Source: an uncultured Flavobacteriales bacterium (GTDB lineage Bacteria; Bacteroidota; Bacteroidia; Flavobacteriales_D; Crocinitomicaceae). Taken from it: a stretch of 60,742 nt of DNA. The stretch lies in the NCBI GenBank assembly GCA_913051935.1, contig CAJXCU010000007.1, positions 1 to 60,742 on the forward strand, written 5' to 3'. The position numbers and the translations under genes were made by a program. Shown piece by piece: positions 46,701-55,198 of the stretch. Positions within the stretch are counted from its first letter, which is position 1, and the number at the start of each line of letters is the position of its first letter. The notes beneath the pieces are model-generated. The model saw only the letters and a list, made by a program, of their open reading frames with translations. It made no database searches and had not been told where the DNA came from.

Positions 46701-48142
46701 AGTGCATCTTGACCGGAAGATCCATCTGTCGAAAATTCACCTACTTGATACGTTTCTCCACGATAAGTATATTCATAGGCCACGGACAAAATCTCATCAT
46801 TATTCAAAGGGCTGTTTAGAGAAATATATCCAAGGAGCGCATTGTAGGTAAAATCGCTTGTTTCAAGTCTTCTTGCATTTTCAAGTTTCTCATATTCGAC
46901 GGCTTGCTCAAATGGCCCTGGACTCGAAAATTGAGAGCTTAGTGTGCTTACTGAATTTGCAAAACCTCTTATTGTAGGCTGGTTTGCCGCCCAATTATAC
47001 AAATCGTTGGCCTCATTTCTAGGAATGTCATTGACAGAATATCCACCTGGATTTCCTTGACAATTCTCTTGCTTTGCTTCTCCCAGATCTGAAAATGAAA
47101 TTACGTTTCTTGTGTTCTCAATGCTGTTGTTTCTATTGGTTACCCATACTTCAATACGCGTAATGTACATCGTAGAGCTTACTACAGGCAATGTGGACAT
47201 GGCTTCATCATAGTGTTGTTGATGGTAGAGATTTAGAAAGTAGTGTCTGTTTGCCTCGTAATTATCGGCACTGAGCTCGAATTCCTGAATTTGAGCTTTA
47301 CCACTTACATTGATTTCATTTCTCTGTCCTTTGGAGGAGGCTGCAATAAGATCAACCGTTGCGCGGCCGAATTTCAGCTGAGTCTTGGCACCAAATAAGG
47401 TTTGTGATCCTTGAATAAGAGAAGTGGGTAGGTCAAGAGCAACATTACCAAGTGCAATTTTTTGAAGAATCTGATCTTCATCTCCTGTATGCTCAAGTGT
47501 TGAAATATTTTCAAAATCGAAGGAAGCTTGGGTATTATATTTTGCGCCAATTTTCAATTTCGTACCAATTTGGCCAACAATATCCATATTGATATTTTGT
47601 TGAAAGTCAAATCTTGTAACTCTTCTTTGTCTCAATGGTAGCAATGGGTTGTCATATCTTGAGGAATTAACCCCTAGTGCAAGTTCAATATTTCCCTGTG
47701 GTTTTATCGTTATTTGGTCGGAGCCAAAAAAGTTTTCAAACGCCTTACTACCTATCTTTATTGGCAATTCAAAAGCTCTATTTTCTTCAGTTTCTTCTTC
47801 AATGATTTCCAGCCAATCTTGTGACATGGATTTTTCTCGTTTGAATTCTAAATACTCATCTAAGGTTAAAAACGACGGATTTCTGTAATTCAAGCCATTT
47901 CCCATTGTTTCAGAAAAAATATACGTCCCGGTGAGTGGGTCATATGATATATTTTGATTCAATGATGAGGGATCTCCTAGGTCAAAGCTCTGTGATTCAA
48001 CTTGAAAAGGATTTTGCGCATTATAAATTGGGAAGGGTAGTTGAATCGTATCATCCTGAGCGAAATACGACCAGCTTAAAATGTAAAATAGGAGCGAAAT
48101 GCCCCATTTTACTGATAGTCCATATGTTTTCCAAATGTTCAA
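40787..48142 (-). CDS. sprA: SprA, T9SS outer-membrane translocon / gliding motility protein
   Basis: 2451 residues, in the usual size range of SprA (Sov in Porphyromonas). SprA forms the giant outer-membrane beta-barrel through which T9SS cargo passes. The mature N terminus (PFPIYNAQNPFQVESQSFDL, SFLTLDEYLEFKREKSMSQD) and the region with FDFQQNINMDIVGQIGTKLK and GRVKILNTGIL match the SprA N-terminal domains; a long barrel region follows, ending in NINTGFKIRFNLAGVQ. The start is TTG: no ATG or GTG lies between the upstream in-frame TGA (48157-48155) and the signal peptide (WGISLLFYILSWSYFA), and the next Met would delete it. It lies 1 nt after ruvA. A charged insertion (about residues 1930-1990) is Lys/Glu-rich. 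Confidence 0.96.
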   Translation of the reverse strand: MNIWKTYGLSVKWGISLLFYILSWSYFAQDDTIQLPFPIYNAQNPFQVESQSFDLGDPSSLNQNISYDPLTGTYIFSETMGNGLNYRNPSFLTLDEYLEFKREKSMSQDWLEIIEEETEENRAFELPIKIGSKAFENFFGSDQITIKPQGNIELALGVNSSRYDNPLLPLRQRRVTRFDFQQNINMDIVGQIGTKLKIGAKYNTQASFDFENISTLEHTGDEDQILQKIALGNVALDLPTSLIQGSQTLFGAKTQLKFGRATVDLIAASSKGQRNEINVSGKAQIQEFELSADNYEANRHYFLNLYHQQHYDEAMSTLPVVSSTMYITRIEVWVTNRNNSIENTRNVISFSDLGEAKQENCQGNPGGYSVNDIPRNEANDLYNWAANQPTIRGFANSVSTLSSQFSSPGPFEQAVEYEKLENARRLETSDFTYNALLGYISLNSPLNNDEILSVAYEYTYRGETYQVGEFSTDGSSGQDALILKLLKPTITNPNNKIWDLMMKNVYSIGAYQVDQLGFKIDVLYNNPETSVELPIIPLDGVDKKQIVTLIDMDKINQNNQPFSDGVFDFAPFNQIQNKIDNGGTINKKNGRIFFSTVEPFGKTLESKLVEAGIPGITVDKIAFHELYDSTKTAAQQIPSKNRFVFKGEYQSSITSDIPLNVMSVPEGSVSVTAGGIRLVEGVDYTVDYAFGRVKILNTGILESNTPIKISIESNSVFGFQARSMVGGRYQYRFSDRLKLGATWVRMMERPVTQKVDFGSEPFKNNVIGADIALRTDVPFLTKLVDFLPVISTKQMSTLSFTGEFAHLIPGQPKAIDKEGTSYIDDFEAAQSAIDLRNINAWRLASIPQGQPDLFPEATNKDLSAGYNRAKTAWYVIDPVLNGGGTSLTPQHILDNGGAITSDSRMRLVNQNDIFPLVDVPYGGIQNIPVLDLAYYPKERGMYNYDTTNTVDSIGQFVNPEERWGGIMRGLTTNDFEVANIEFIQFWVLDPFNEDAEGVDTNAFHNGGDIYFNLGNISEDVLPDSRKSFENGLPPQGVSVDDNIDTTDWARVSTQQVVVNAFDNDPASRLNQDVGLDGWDDTEEAIAFQNYLSWVNNHPTMTPGTKGEMIGDPSGDNYNYYLDDNFDSEEADILERYKEYNGMEGNSPTIEFSTSLNSDGYPTQATNMPDIEDINQDNNLSETESYFQYKVSLRRNDMQEGSNYITNKQVYTNGNKTETWYQFKVPITDYEKRINGIQDFRSIRFMRMFLKNFDEEVVIRFARLELIRGEWRRFLEDLTQPGLSIQQDPNLTTFNIGAVNIQENEQRQPINYSVPPGIQREVDPSQPYARQMNEQSLVLEICNLQDGDARAAYRNVQFDVRTYKKLKMFVHAEEVVPNTLEDHELTLFVRLGTDFVDNYYEYELPMDVSEWYNHGADDAWPTANDIEIVFDDLIDLKKERNSIVESGGSGISYIVEYSKTDPKNNERRIKVKGSPNLQGLRTIMIGVRNPLKNDPNNIWQPDDGEAECVNVWVNEMRLTDFVSEGGSAAVGQLQLKLADFANINASGNYSGINWGSVDSRVQDRQRNEQIGFDLNSTFQLGQFFGKQARISLPFFYGYSLGVVNPEYDPFNPDIKLADYDDATRRQRMKLGQDFNERKSFNFTNVRKEAKAGSKNHFWRLSNWAASYAYAENLQRDFNTKKDLTKTWTGALNYNYTFKGKPFQPFRKWKPVQKSKYLKLIKDFNLFLMPKNMSFTNDYSRIYNERQVRNNLVPDYEFDPIFLKRFDWNRKYEIGYDITRNLKTTFSARNQSIFEEGNNSVDRNENPEGYQEFLDTIRSQMSTLGKTMQYNQNFTINYKIPFNKFPLTNWVNANIKYTGGYNWARAPLGQSDFGNTIQNSRNINMTTQANFVNLYNKVPFFKKILSDGRNSRGRLNPRSGPGSRNSGGTEQNTETEEKKKWEWIIVEDLEPDQPLDSMNKEELKAYKKKNRAHKRKVRKEERAKRKVPKIIGFFARIIMTVRNISGTYALNDGTILPGYGEESRFLGMNSTTSQLSGFVFGQQGYDIFGRSNGYNISNLATENNWLIRNENLNTQYATTHSANLTMRATLEPFKDVNIDLNLNRNYSDNSGEFYRWNETAQAFEGQSQFKTSTLTYSTITLGTSFIKQGAQYESSVFDALLNNREEVSQLIGSQNSNSSLTSPGGYYSGYSGSQQDVVLGSFMTAFNNSSINDRNIDPMQSLPLPNWSVNYSGLTKYKWTKKFLKSFIVRHGYSSTVSLNGMQTNLNSESDAQGNLTAQDIDNNYIPEMQIQNIVISERFSPLIGIDANWIIGSHTLQTRFEYKKDRQATLALSNNQVTESLSEEIVIGTAARIKDVKLPFRNIKSSDVNIKFDFSFRDNLTVIRKIVENTNQATAGQRTIAIKISADYNITNNLTLMFYYDQNLNTPKVQTSYPTGNINTGFKIRFNLAGVQ

Positions 48143-48143
48143 T

Positions 48144-48719
48144 TTACAATAGCTTCAGCGCCTCTTTTATGAGTTCTTCAACAGAATTGGCTCCAGAATC
48201 TAACTTGTTTAAAGTTTTTTCTGCAGCTTTTTTGTCGAACCCTAGAGAAACTAAAGCATTTAACGCGTCAAACTTGTTTGTATTGTTTGTTCCGTTAATA
48301 TTTTCCGTATCTGATTCAAATGCCAAAACCTTACCTTTCAAATCAATGATGACTCTCTGCGCAGTTTTGGCCCCAATTCCTTTAACACTTTGAATTGTAG
48401 CGACGTCATCACTCTGAATAGCATGTGCTACTTCTGCAGGTGTGAGAGAAGAAAGCATAATCATTGCAGTATTGGGACCTATTCCTGATACGCCAATCAA
48501 GAGGTTAAACATATCACGCTCCTCTTTGGTGTAAAATCCATACAAAAGTTGAGCATCCTCTCTTACGATTAGTTTGGTGTGCACTCGTGTGAATTCACCA
48601 TCTGGCATGGCGCTGTAGGTATTTAGTGATATTTTTATCTCATATCCAACGCCATTACAGTCTATTAAAAGATCAGTCGGATTTTTTTCAATTAATTTTC
48701 CTTGGATTTGGGCAATCAT
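48144..48719 (-). CDS. ruvA: Holliday junction branch migration protein RuvA
   Basis: 191 residues, standard length. The N-terminal OB-fold starts MIAQIQGKLIEKNPTDLLIDCNGVGYEI. The helix-hairpin-helix regions are LIGVSGIGPNTAMIMLS and IQSVKGIGAKTAQRVIIDLKGK. A C-terminal UBA-like domain III follows (ALVSLGFDKKAAEKTLNKL). RuvA binds four-way junctions and loads RuvB. It starts 2 nt after the maeB stop and lies 1 nt before sprA, the order often seen in Flavobacteriia. Confidence 0.97.
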   Translation of the reverse strand: MIAQIQGKLIEKNPTDLLIDCNGVGYEIKISLNTYSAMPDGEFTRVHTKLIVREDAQLLYGFYTKEERDMFNLLIGVSGIGPNTAMIMLSSLTPAEVAHAIQSDDVATIQSVKGIGAKTAQRVIIDLKGKVLAFESDTENINGTNNTNKFDALNALVSLGFDKKAAEKTLNKLDSGANSVEELIKEALKLL

Positions 48720-48721
48720 AA

Positions 48722-50986
48722 TTATTTGTTTTTTGCATCGATGACAGCAATTTTAACCATATTGATGATTTCTCGAACACTGGCACCAAGTTGAAGAATA
48801 TGAATCGATTTTTTTAGACCAATCAAAATAGGGCCCACAGCATCACCATCCATCATATTTTGCAATAGCTTATATGAAATATTTCCCGCCGAAAGATTTG
48901 GGAATATTAAAGTATTGACATCTCTATTTGCAATTTGTGAGAACGAAAACTTTTCATTCATAAGGTCGGGATCGAGAGCAAAATTTGCTTGAACTTCTCC
49001 ATCCACAATAATATTTGGATGATTTTCATGCAATATTTTCACAGCCTCAGACATTTTTTCTGCATCTGCTCCCGGGGAAGATCCGAAGTTAGAATAGCTG
49101 AGTAGAGCGATTCTCGGATTGACCTGAAATTTTTTAATTGTTTTTGCAACGTTGACGGTAATTTCGGCCAACTCTTCCGCGGTTGGATTCAGATTTATTG
49201 TGGTATCGGCTAAAAAAAGAGGTCCTTTTTTTGTGTTCAATATATACATACCAGAGATGACCTTTACATCTTTTTGCATTCCCACTGAGGATAATGCTGG
49301 TTTTATGCACGATCGGTAACCTCTTGTTACACCAGTAATCATAGCATCAGCATCTCCCTCATTCACCATCATAGATCCAAAGTAATTTCGTTCTCTCATG
49401 ATTTGAATGGCTTCATATTCTGTGAATCCTTTTCTCTTTCTCATTTCGAAGAAAGATTGACCATATAGCTCTCTATGATGTACCTCTTCATCCCCTTTAG
49501 GATCAATAATTTCAACCTCTGGAAGCTCAATGGCATACTCATCCATTAATTCTAAAATCTTTGATTTTCTTCCCAGTAGAACAGGAATTGCAATCCCCTC
49601 TTCGTACGCAATTTGAGCAGCTTTTAGAATTTTGATGTTGTCACCTTCTGTAAAGACTACTTTTTTCGGACTTCGCTGAGCTTTTATTGTAATATCTCTG
49701 AGAAGTTTATTATCAAGACCAAGTCTTTTTTTTAGCTTGTGCTCGTATTTTTCCCAGTCGGTGATCGGCTCTTTCGCTACTTTTGAATCCATGGCCGCTT
49801 TCGCTACAGCAGGGGCGACCTTATAAATTAATCTTGGATCAAGAGGTTTGGGAATAATTTGTTCCTTTCCAAATGAAATAGATTTCTCACCATAGGCTTC
49901 AATAACTTCTTCTGGGATAGTTTCTTTTGCTAATTCGGCAATTGCATGAACCGCGGCGAGTTTCATCTCCTCGTTAATCGTCGTTGCTCGTACGTCTAGT
50001 GCACCTCTAAAAATAAAAGGGAATCCGAGTACATTATTTACTTGGTTGGGGTGGTCGGAACGACCTGTAGCCATTATAATGTCTTTCCTTGTCGCGGTAG
50101 CTTGTTTGTAAGATATTTCGGGCTCTGGATTTGCTAGAGCAAAAACAATAGGGTTTTTTGCCATGCTAGCAATCATCTCCTTAGATACTAAACCTGCTTT
50201 TGATAGACCGAGAAACACGTCAGCTTTTTTAAATGCATTCTGAAAATCTACATTCGATTTATGAACGGCATACGGCGCTTTCATTTTATCTAATCCTTCT
50301 CTTCCCTTCCAAATAAGACCTTTAGAATCGTACATGAATATATTTCCAAGTTTCACACCAAGTGAGCGGTACAATTTTACACATGACAATGCGGAGGCTC
50401 CTGCACCTGAGACAACGACTTTTACTTTGTCTATTTTCTTTTTTGCAATATCCAGTGCGTTCAATAGCGCAGCAGATGAAATGATTGCAGTACCATGCTG
50501 GTCGTCATGCATGATTGGTATATTGAGCTCTTCTTTTAGTCTTGTCTCAATTTCAAAAGCTTCTGGTGCTTTTATATCTTCTAAGTTTATCCCTCCAAAG
50601 GTTGGGGCTATTGCTTTTACCGTTTGAATGAAAAGTTCTGGGTCTTTTGCATCTATCTCAATATCAAAGACATCAATATCTGCGAAAATCTTGAACAACA
50701 AACCTTTTCCTTCCATAACGGGTTTTGAGGCTTCTGGTCCAATATCTCCTAATCCAAGTACAGCTGTTCCGTTAGAGATTACTGCTACTAAATTGGCTTT
50801 ACTTGTATACTTATATACTTCGTCTATGTTTTCCGCTATACGGAGGCATGGTTCGGCCACACCTGGCGAATAGGCAAGTGAGAGGTCTCTCTGGGAGGCA
50901 TGCGGTTTCGTTGGAATGACCTCGATCTTTCCTGGTTTTCCTGATGAATGGTAATCTAGTGCTTCTTGTTTTCTTACTTTGGACAT
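48722..50986 (-). CDS. maeB: NADP-dependent malic enzyme with phosphotransacetylase domain
   Basis: 754 residues. Domain order: malic enzyme N-terminal domain ([32 protein letters not shown]), NAD(P)-binding domain ([50 protein letters not shown]), then a C-terminal phosphate acetyl/butyryltransferase-like domain from ~430 ([35 protein letters not shown]). In this MaeB type the malic part decarboxylates malate to pyruvate and the PTA-like part is thought to be regulatory. It is the first gene of the maeB-ruvA-sprA-GNAT unit. Confidence 0.96.
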   Translation of the reverse strand: MSKVRKQEALDYHSSGKPGKIEVIPTKPHASQRDLSLAYSPGVAEPCLRIAENIDEVYKYTSKANLVAVISNGTAVLGLGDIGPEASKPVMEGKGLLFKIFADIDVFDIEIDAKDPELFIQTVKAIAPTFGGINLEDIKAPEAFEIETRLKEELNIPIMHDDQHGTAIISSAALLNALDIAKKKIDKVKVVVSGAGASALSCVKLYRSLGVKLGNIFMYDSKGLIWKGREGLDKMKAPYAVHKSNVDFQNAFKKADVFLGLSKAGLVSKEMIASMAKNPIVFALANPEPEISYKQATATRKDIIMATGRSDHPNQVNNVLGFPFIFRGALDVRATTINEEMKLAAVHAIAELAKETIPEEVIEAYGEKSISFGKEQIIPKPLDPRLIYKVAPAVAKAAMDSKVAKEPITDWEKYEHKLKKRLGLDNKLLRDITIKAQRSPKKVVFTEGDNIKILKAAQIAYEEGIAIPVLLGRKSKILELMDEYAIELPEVEIIDPKGDEEVHHRELYGQSFFEMRKRKGFTEYEAIQIMRERNYFGSMMVNEGDADAMITGVTRGYRSCIKPALSSVGMQKDVKVISGMYILNTKKGPLFLADTTINLNPTAEELAEITVNVAKTIKKFQVNPRIALLSYSNFGSSPGADAEKMSEAVKILHENHPNIIVDGEVQANFALDPDLMNEKFSFSQIANRDVNTLIFPNLSAGNISYKLLQNMMDGDAVGPILIGLKKSIHILQLGASVREIINMVKIAVIDAKNK

Positions 50987-51005
50987 CTGAGCTTGTTAAG
51001 GGCCC

Positions 51006-51013
51006 CAAATATA
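51006..51013 (-). promoter_or_regulatory. Putative -7 box for the maeB-ruvA-sprA-GNAT unit
   Basis: TATATTTG on the - strand is an exact TAnnTTTG match, 19 nt before the maeB ATG. TTG triplets occur 14 and 23 nt upstream, neither at the ideal distance. Confidence 0.42.
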
Positions 51014-51063
51014 CGAAATACGAGGCGCAAAACACTCAAGAATTTCGGAAGAACGATATTTGT

Positions 51064-52308
51064 TTAGAGACCTAGTAGTATTTCTTTCGGGTCTTTTGAG
51101 CCAAAGATCATTTTGTCCGGATTTTCTAGCATTTCCTTAACCTTTACAAGAAAGCTCACGGATTCCTTTCCATCTATGATTCGATGGTCATAAGAAAGAG
51201 CGAGATACATGATTGGTCTTATCTCAACTTTACCGCCAATGGCTACCGGTCTTTCAACAATATTATGCATTCCAAGTATCGCTGATTGTGGAGGGTTTAT
51301 AATCGGCGTGGATAGCATTGAGCCAAAAACTCCTCCGTTGGTTATCGTGAAAGTTCCTCCAGTCATTTCGTCAGGGGTAATTTTTCCATCTCTGGCTTTT
51401 ATCGCGAGTCTTTTGATTTCTCGCTCTATTTCTGCAAGACTCATACTCTCGGCATTGCGAACAACAGGCACCATTAGTCCTTTCGGAGAGGAGACTGCAA
51501 TTCCAATATCCGCATATTCGTGAAGAATGATTTCCTTTCCATCAATTTGAGCATTCACTGAAGGATAAAGCTGCAATGCTTCAGTTACTGCTTTTGTAAA
51601 AAAGGACATAAACCCAAGATTTACCTCGTGTTTCTTGGCAAAAGCTTCTTTATACTTCTTTCTCAGATCCATGATTGGTTTCATGTCTATTTCGTTAAAA
51701 GTCGTTAGCATTGCTGTTTCATTTTTCACAGAAACCAGGCGTTCTGCAATTTTTCGTCTAAGCATTGAAAGTTTCTCTCGAGATACCACTCTGCTCCCTG
51801 ACCAATACTCAGTTGATGGCATCACCATCCCTTTAGATAAGGCGCTCAAAACATCACTCTTGAGAATTCTTCCATCTTTTCCTGTTCCTGAAATTTGTCC
51901 TGTTTGAATATTGTTTTCTGACATCATTTTAGCTGCGGCTGGACTAGGAACACCTGTGGCATATGTTTCTTTTGCGGACTCGGTTTTCTCTTCTTTTTTC
52001 TCGACAACAGGAGTCTCTATTACTTCCTCTTTTTTAACCTTAGGCGCATTTGACGCCTCAGGTGCTTTTGCCGAAGTATCTATGACACAAACTACCTGAC
52101 CGACTTTAACAACATCTCCTTCTTCAGCTTTGAATTGAATTGTTCCGCTTTCTTCCGCAGGCAATTCAAGTGTGGCTTTATCTGAGTCTACCTCTGCGAT
52201 TGCTTGGTCTTTTTCAACATAATCTCCTTCGCTTACCAGCCAAGCCGCAATTTCAACCTCTGAAATTGACTCACCGGGACTTGGGACTTTCATTTCTAAC
52301 AAACTCAT
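51064..52308 (-). CDS. sucB: 2-oxoglutarate dehydrogenase E2, dihydrolipoyl succinyltransferase
   Basis: 414 residues. N-terminal lipoyl domain with [11 protein letters not shown], lipoyl Lys44. An Ala/Glu/Lys-rich linker follows, then a peripheral subunit-binding domain ([29 protein letters not shown]), and the catalytic domain ending with [15 protein letters not shown], whose His and Asp are the HxxxDG active site. It takes succinyl groups from E1 to CoA in the TCA cycle. It is 6 nt downstream of sucA. E3 (lpd) is not in the window. Confidence 0.96.
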   Translation of the reverse strand: MSLLEMKVPSPGESISEVEIAAWLVSEGDYVEKDQAIAEVDSDKATLELPAEESGTIQFKAEEGDVVKVGQVVCVIDTSAKAPEASNAPKVKKEEVIETPVVEKKEEKTESAKETYATGVPSPAAAKMMSENNIQTGQISGTGKDGRILKSDVLSALSKGMVMPSTEYWSGSRVVSREKLSMLRRKIAERLVSVKNETAMLTTFNEIDMKPIMDLRKKYKEAFAKKHEVNLGFMSFFTKAVTEALQLYPSVNAQIDGKEIILHEYADIGIAVSSPKGLMVPVVRNAESMSLAEIEREIKRLAIKARDGKITPDEMTGGTFTITNGGVFGSMLSTPIINPPQSAILGMHNIVERPVAIGGKVEIRPIMYLALSYDHRIIDGKESVSFLVKVKEMLENPDKMIFGSKDPKEILLGL

Positions 52309-52314
52309 TTCTTT

Positions 52315-55047
52315 TTATTTTTTTTGGTGAACTTTTTTCTTGGCAAAAGAAAAGAGCTCTTTGAATAGCTTTGCCAATCTTTTTTCATGTAATTTTTTTG
52401 AGCCTTCGGCTGAAGCTGCAGAGGCGGGCCGCGAAACACCAACAATTGGTAATTTCCTATTTTTCATTGCCACGTATTGCCAAGCGCCCATATTCTCGGG
52501 TTCTTCTTGTGCCCATATAATATGCTTCGCTTTATATTTAGTTAATATTTTATCGACCTGCTTTTGTGGCCAAGGATAAAGCTGTTCTATTCTGATGAAA
52601 ACCATATTTGTAACCCCAAGCTCTTCTGCTTTAATTTTCATTTCGTAGTAAAACTTACCTGTACAAAGCACTAGGGTATCTATGTTTTTCGGTTGAATAT
52701 TTATATCATCCAACACCTCTTGGAATCCTCCTTCAGCAAGCGCTTCCATCGTTGAAGTTGCCATGGGGTGTCTGAGAAGCATTTTCGGTGTAAATATCAC
52801 CAAGGGTTTCCTGAATTCTCTTTTTAGCTGTCTTCTCAATAGGTGGAAATGATTTGCCGGTGTTGAGGTATTTACAATCTGCATATTTTGATCTGCACAT
52901 TGCTGCAGGAATCTTTCCATTCGACCACTCGAGTGCTCTGCTCCTTGACCTTCATAACCATGAGGCAAGAGCATCACTAAACCTGATTGGGTGGCCCACT
53001 TATCTTCACCTGCTGAGATAAATTGATCTACAACAATTTGGGCGCCATTGAAGAAATCTCCAAATTGTGCTTCCCAGATTGTTAAGCCTTGCGGACATGC
53101 TAAAGAGTAGCCATATTCAAACCCTAGAACACCATACTCACTGAGCAAAGAGTTGTAAATTGTAAATCTCGCTTGTGCCGGATCGAGCAGGTTTAAGGTT
53201 TCGACTTCCTCCTCTGTGTCTTCTGTCTTAACAACTGCATGACGGTGAGAAAATGTTCCCCTTTCTACATCTTGTCCCGAAATTCTAATAGGATGACCTT
53301 CAGTAAGTAATGATGCATATGCCAACATTTCCGCACTTCCCCAGTCTAGGGTATCACTACTAAACGCCTTGAGCCGGTCTTTAAATATTTTACCTATTTT
53401 TCTGTAATATTTATTGCCTTCAGGAAGCGTAGAGAGCTTAACTCCTAGCTCCCGTAGCGCCTTAATATTCACCTTCGTTTCAGGAGAGGTGTCAAAGTCT
53501 TTCCCATTACAATGCCGATAATCTTCCCATATTTCACTTAAAAAGTCGTGGACCAATGCTTTCTCAGATTTACTCGCTAAATCGAATTCGGATTCTAAAT
53601 AATCGTTGTACTCTCCTTCAATTTTTTTTGCTTCAGTTTTATCTAAAATGCCATCCGCTTCTAATTGACTAAAGTAAATATCTTTGGGATTTGGATGTTT
53701 TGCAATGAGACTGTATAATTTGGGTTGGGTAAATTTAGGTTCATCACCTTCATTATGACCAAATTTACGATAGCACAAAAGGTCAATAAATATATCTCTA
53801 TGAAATTGTTGGCGGTATTCCATGGCAATTTCAATTGCAGTTAATACCGCTTCGACATCGTCTCCATTCACATGAAATACAGGACTAAGCGTGGTTTTAG
53901 CTATATCAGTACAATAAGTTGAAGATCTACCATCTAAATAATTGGTCGTAAATCCAACCTGGTTGTTGACTACAATATGGATTGTTCCTCCAGTTCTGTA
54001 GCCATTTAACTCCGCCATTTGAATACCTTCATATACGACCCCTTGTCCTGCAATAGCAGCATCCCCATGAATGAGCACTGGACAAACCTTTTTTTCGTCT
54101 TTGTAAATGTGGTCAATTTTAGCCCTTGCAATTCCTTCAACAACTCCATTTACTGCTTCTAGATGGGAAGGGTTGGGTGCAAGTGTTACTCCAACTTTTT
54201 TTCCACTATCTAGGGTGATATTCGAGGTGAACCCTTGGTGGTATTTTACATCTCCGTCAAAGGTTGTTTCAAATTCGAATTCTTTACCTTCAAATTCTGC
54301 AAAAATATCTTTCGGCCTTTTTTTGAAGATATTGGTAAGTGTATTAAGTCTTCCCCGGTGAGCCATTCCCATTATGAAATTTTCAACACCAAGTTCAGAG
54401 CCTTTGGTAATCATTGTCTGAAGTGCAGGGATTAAAGATTCACCGCCTTCAATAGAAAATCTTTTTTGACCAACGAATTTTTTACCTAAAAAAGACTCGA
54501 AGCCATGCGTATGAATCAATGACTCAAAAAGCTTTAGTTTCCTTTCTTTATTAAAGATTGGTCTATTTTTGATTTCAATTTTATTTTTAAACCATTCAGT
54601 TCTAATTGGCCCTCGCATGTACATAAATTCAATACCAATAGACTGACAATATGTTAATTCCAAATGCTCTATAATATCTTTTAGCGTTGCAGGACCAATA
54701 TTCACGTCCTCTCCTGCTTGAAACACAGTACTTAAATCCTGAGCAGATAACCCGAAATTTTCAATAGATAAGTCTGGAGCATATTTTCTTCGCTCGCGAA
54801 CTGGATTTGTTTTTGTGAAAAGGTGGCCTCTGGTTCTGTATCCGTTAATCAAGTTTAAGACTTTGAATTCTTTTTGGAAATTTTCGGGAATTTCGTCGGG
54901 TGACTCAAAATTTGTTTGGGCAAATTCAAAACCTTCAAAGAATTTTTTCCATCCAATGTCGACACTTTCAGGGTCTTTTTGATATTGCTTGTATAAGTAA
55001 TCAATGGCGTTAGGGTCTGCGTTGCCTATATATGACGTTTTGTCCAT
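52315..55047 (-). CDS. sucA: 2-oxoglutarate dehydrogenase E1
   Basis: 910 residues, normal for the E1o type. It has the N-terminal E2-interacting segment (DYLYKQYQKDPESVDIGWKK), MGMAHRGRLNTLTNIF, the ThDP/Mg region (GDAAIAGQGVVYEGIQMAEL, VVNNQVGFTTN), the SGQDVERGTFSHRHAV block and the C-terminal AQEEPENMGAWQYV. It decarboxylates 2-oxoglutarate using ThDP and passes succinyl to SucB. It is the first gene of the sucAB operon with an exact -7 box upstream. Confidence 0.97.
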   Translation of the reverse strand: MDKTSYIGNADPNAIDYLYKQYQKDPESVDIGWKKFFEGFEFAQTNFESPDEIPENFQKEFKVLNLINGYRTRGHLFTKTNPVRERRKYAPDLSIENFGLSAQDLSTVFQAGEDVNIGPATLKDIIEHLELTYCQSIGIEFMYMRGPIRTEWFKNKIEIKNRPIFNKERKLKLFESLIHTHGFESFLGKKFVGQKRFSIEGGESLIPALQTMITKGSELGVENFIMGMAHRGRLNTLTNIFKKRPKDIFAEFEGKEFEFETTFDGDVKYHQGFTSNITLDSGKKVGVTLAPNPSHLEAVNGVVEGIARAKIDHIYKDEKKVCPVLIHGDAAIAGQGVVYEGIQMAELNGYRTGGTIHIVVNNQVGFTTNYLDGRSSTYCTDIAKTTLSPVFHVNGDDVEAVLTAIEIAMEYRQQFHRDIFIDLLCYRKFGHNEGDEPKFTQPKLYSLIAKHPNPKDIYFSQLEADGILDKTEAKKIEGEYNDYLESEFDLASKSEKALVHDFLSEIWEDYRHCNGKDFDTSPETKVNIKALRELGVKLSTLPEGNKYYRKIGKIFKDRLKAFSSDTLDWGSAEMLAYASLLTEGHPIRISGQDVERGTFSHRHAVVKTEDTEEEVETLNLLDPAQARFTIYNSLLSEYGVLGFEYGYSLACPQGLTIWEAQFGDFFNGAQIVVDQFISAGEDKWATQSGLVMLLPHGYEGQGAEHSSGRMERFLQQCADQNMQIVNTSTPANHFHLLRRQLKREFRKPLVIFTPKMLLRHPMATSTMEALAEGGFQEVLDDINIQPKNIDTLVLCTGKFYYEMKIKAEELGVTNMVFIRIEQLYPWPQKQVDKILTKYKAKHIIWAQEEPENMGAWQYVAMKNRKLPIVGVSRPASAASAEGSKKLHEKRLAKLFKELFSFAKKKVHQKK

Positions 55048-55072
55048 GAAAATCAGAATGTTTACTGCTGAG

Positions 55073-55080
55073 CAAAGTTA
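55073..55080 (-). promoter_or_regulatory. Putative -7 box for sucAB
   Basis: TAACTTTG on the - strand is an exact TAnnTTTG match, 25 nt before the sucA ATG. No clear -33 TTG. Confidence 0.42.
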
Positions 55081-55153
55081 TGAATTTCCTCATTCTGAGC
55101 ATAATGAAGTAGAAATAAATTGCATTTCGAAAGTAAAACCAAATATTAAGCAT

Positions 55154-55178
55154 AAAAAAAAGGGCCCGCAGGCCCTTT
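55154..55178 (-). terminator. Rho-independent terminator of the protease gene
   Basis: 8-bp stem AAAGGGCC / GGCCCTTT with loop CGCA (TGCG on the - strand), then a run of eight T residues on the - strand. It begins 21 nt after the protease stop codon. Confidence 0.85.
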
Positions 55179-55198
55179 AATGTTGATGTAAACGTCGT

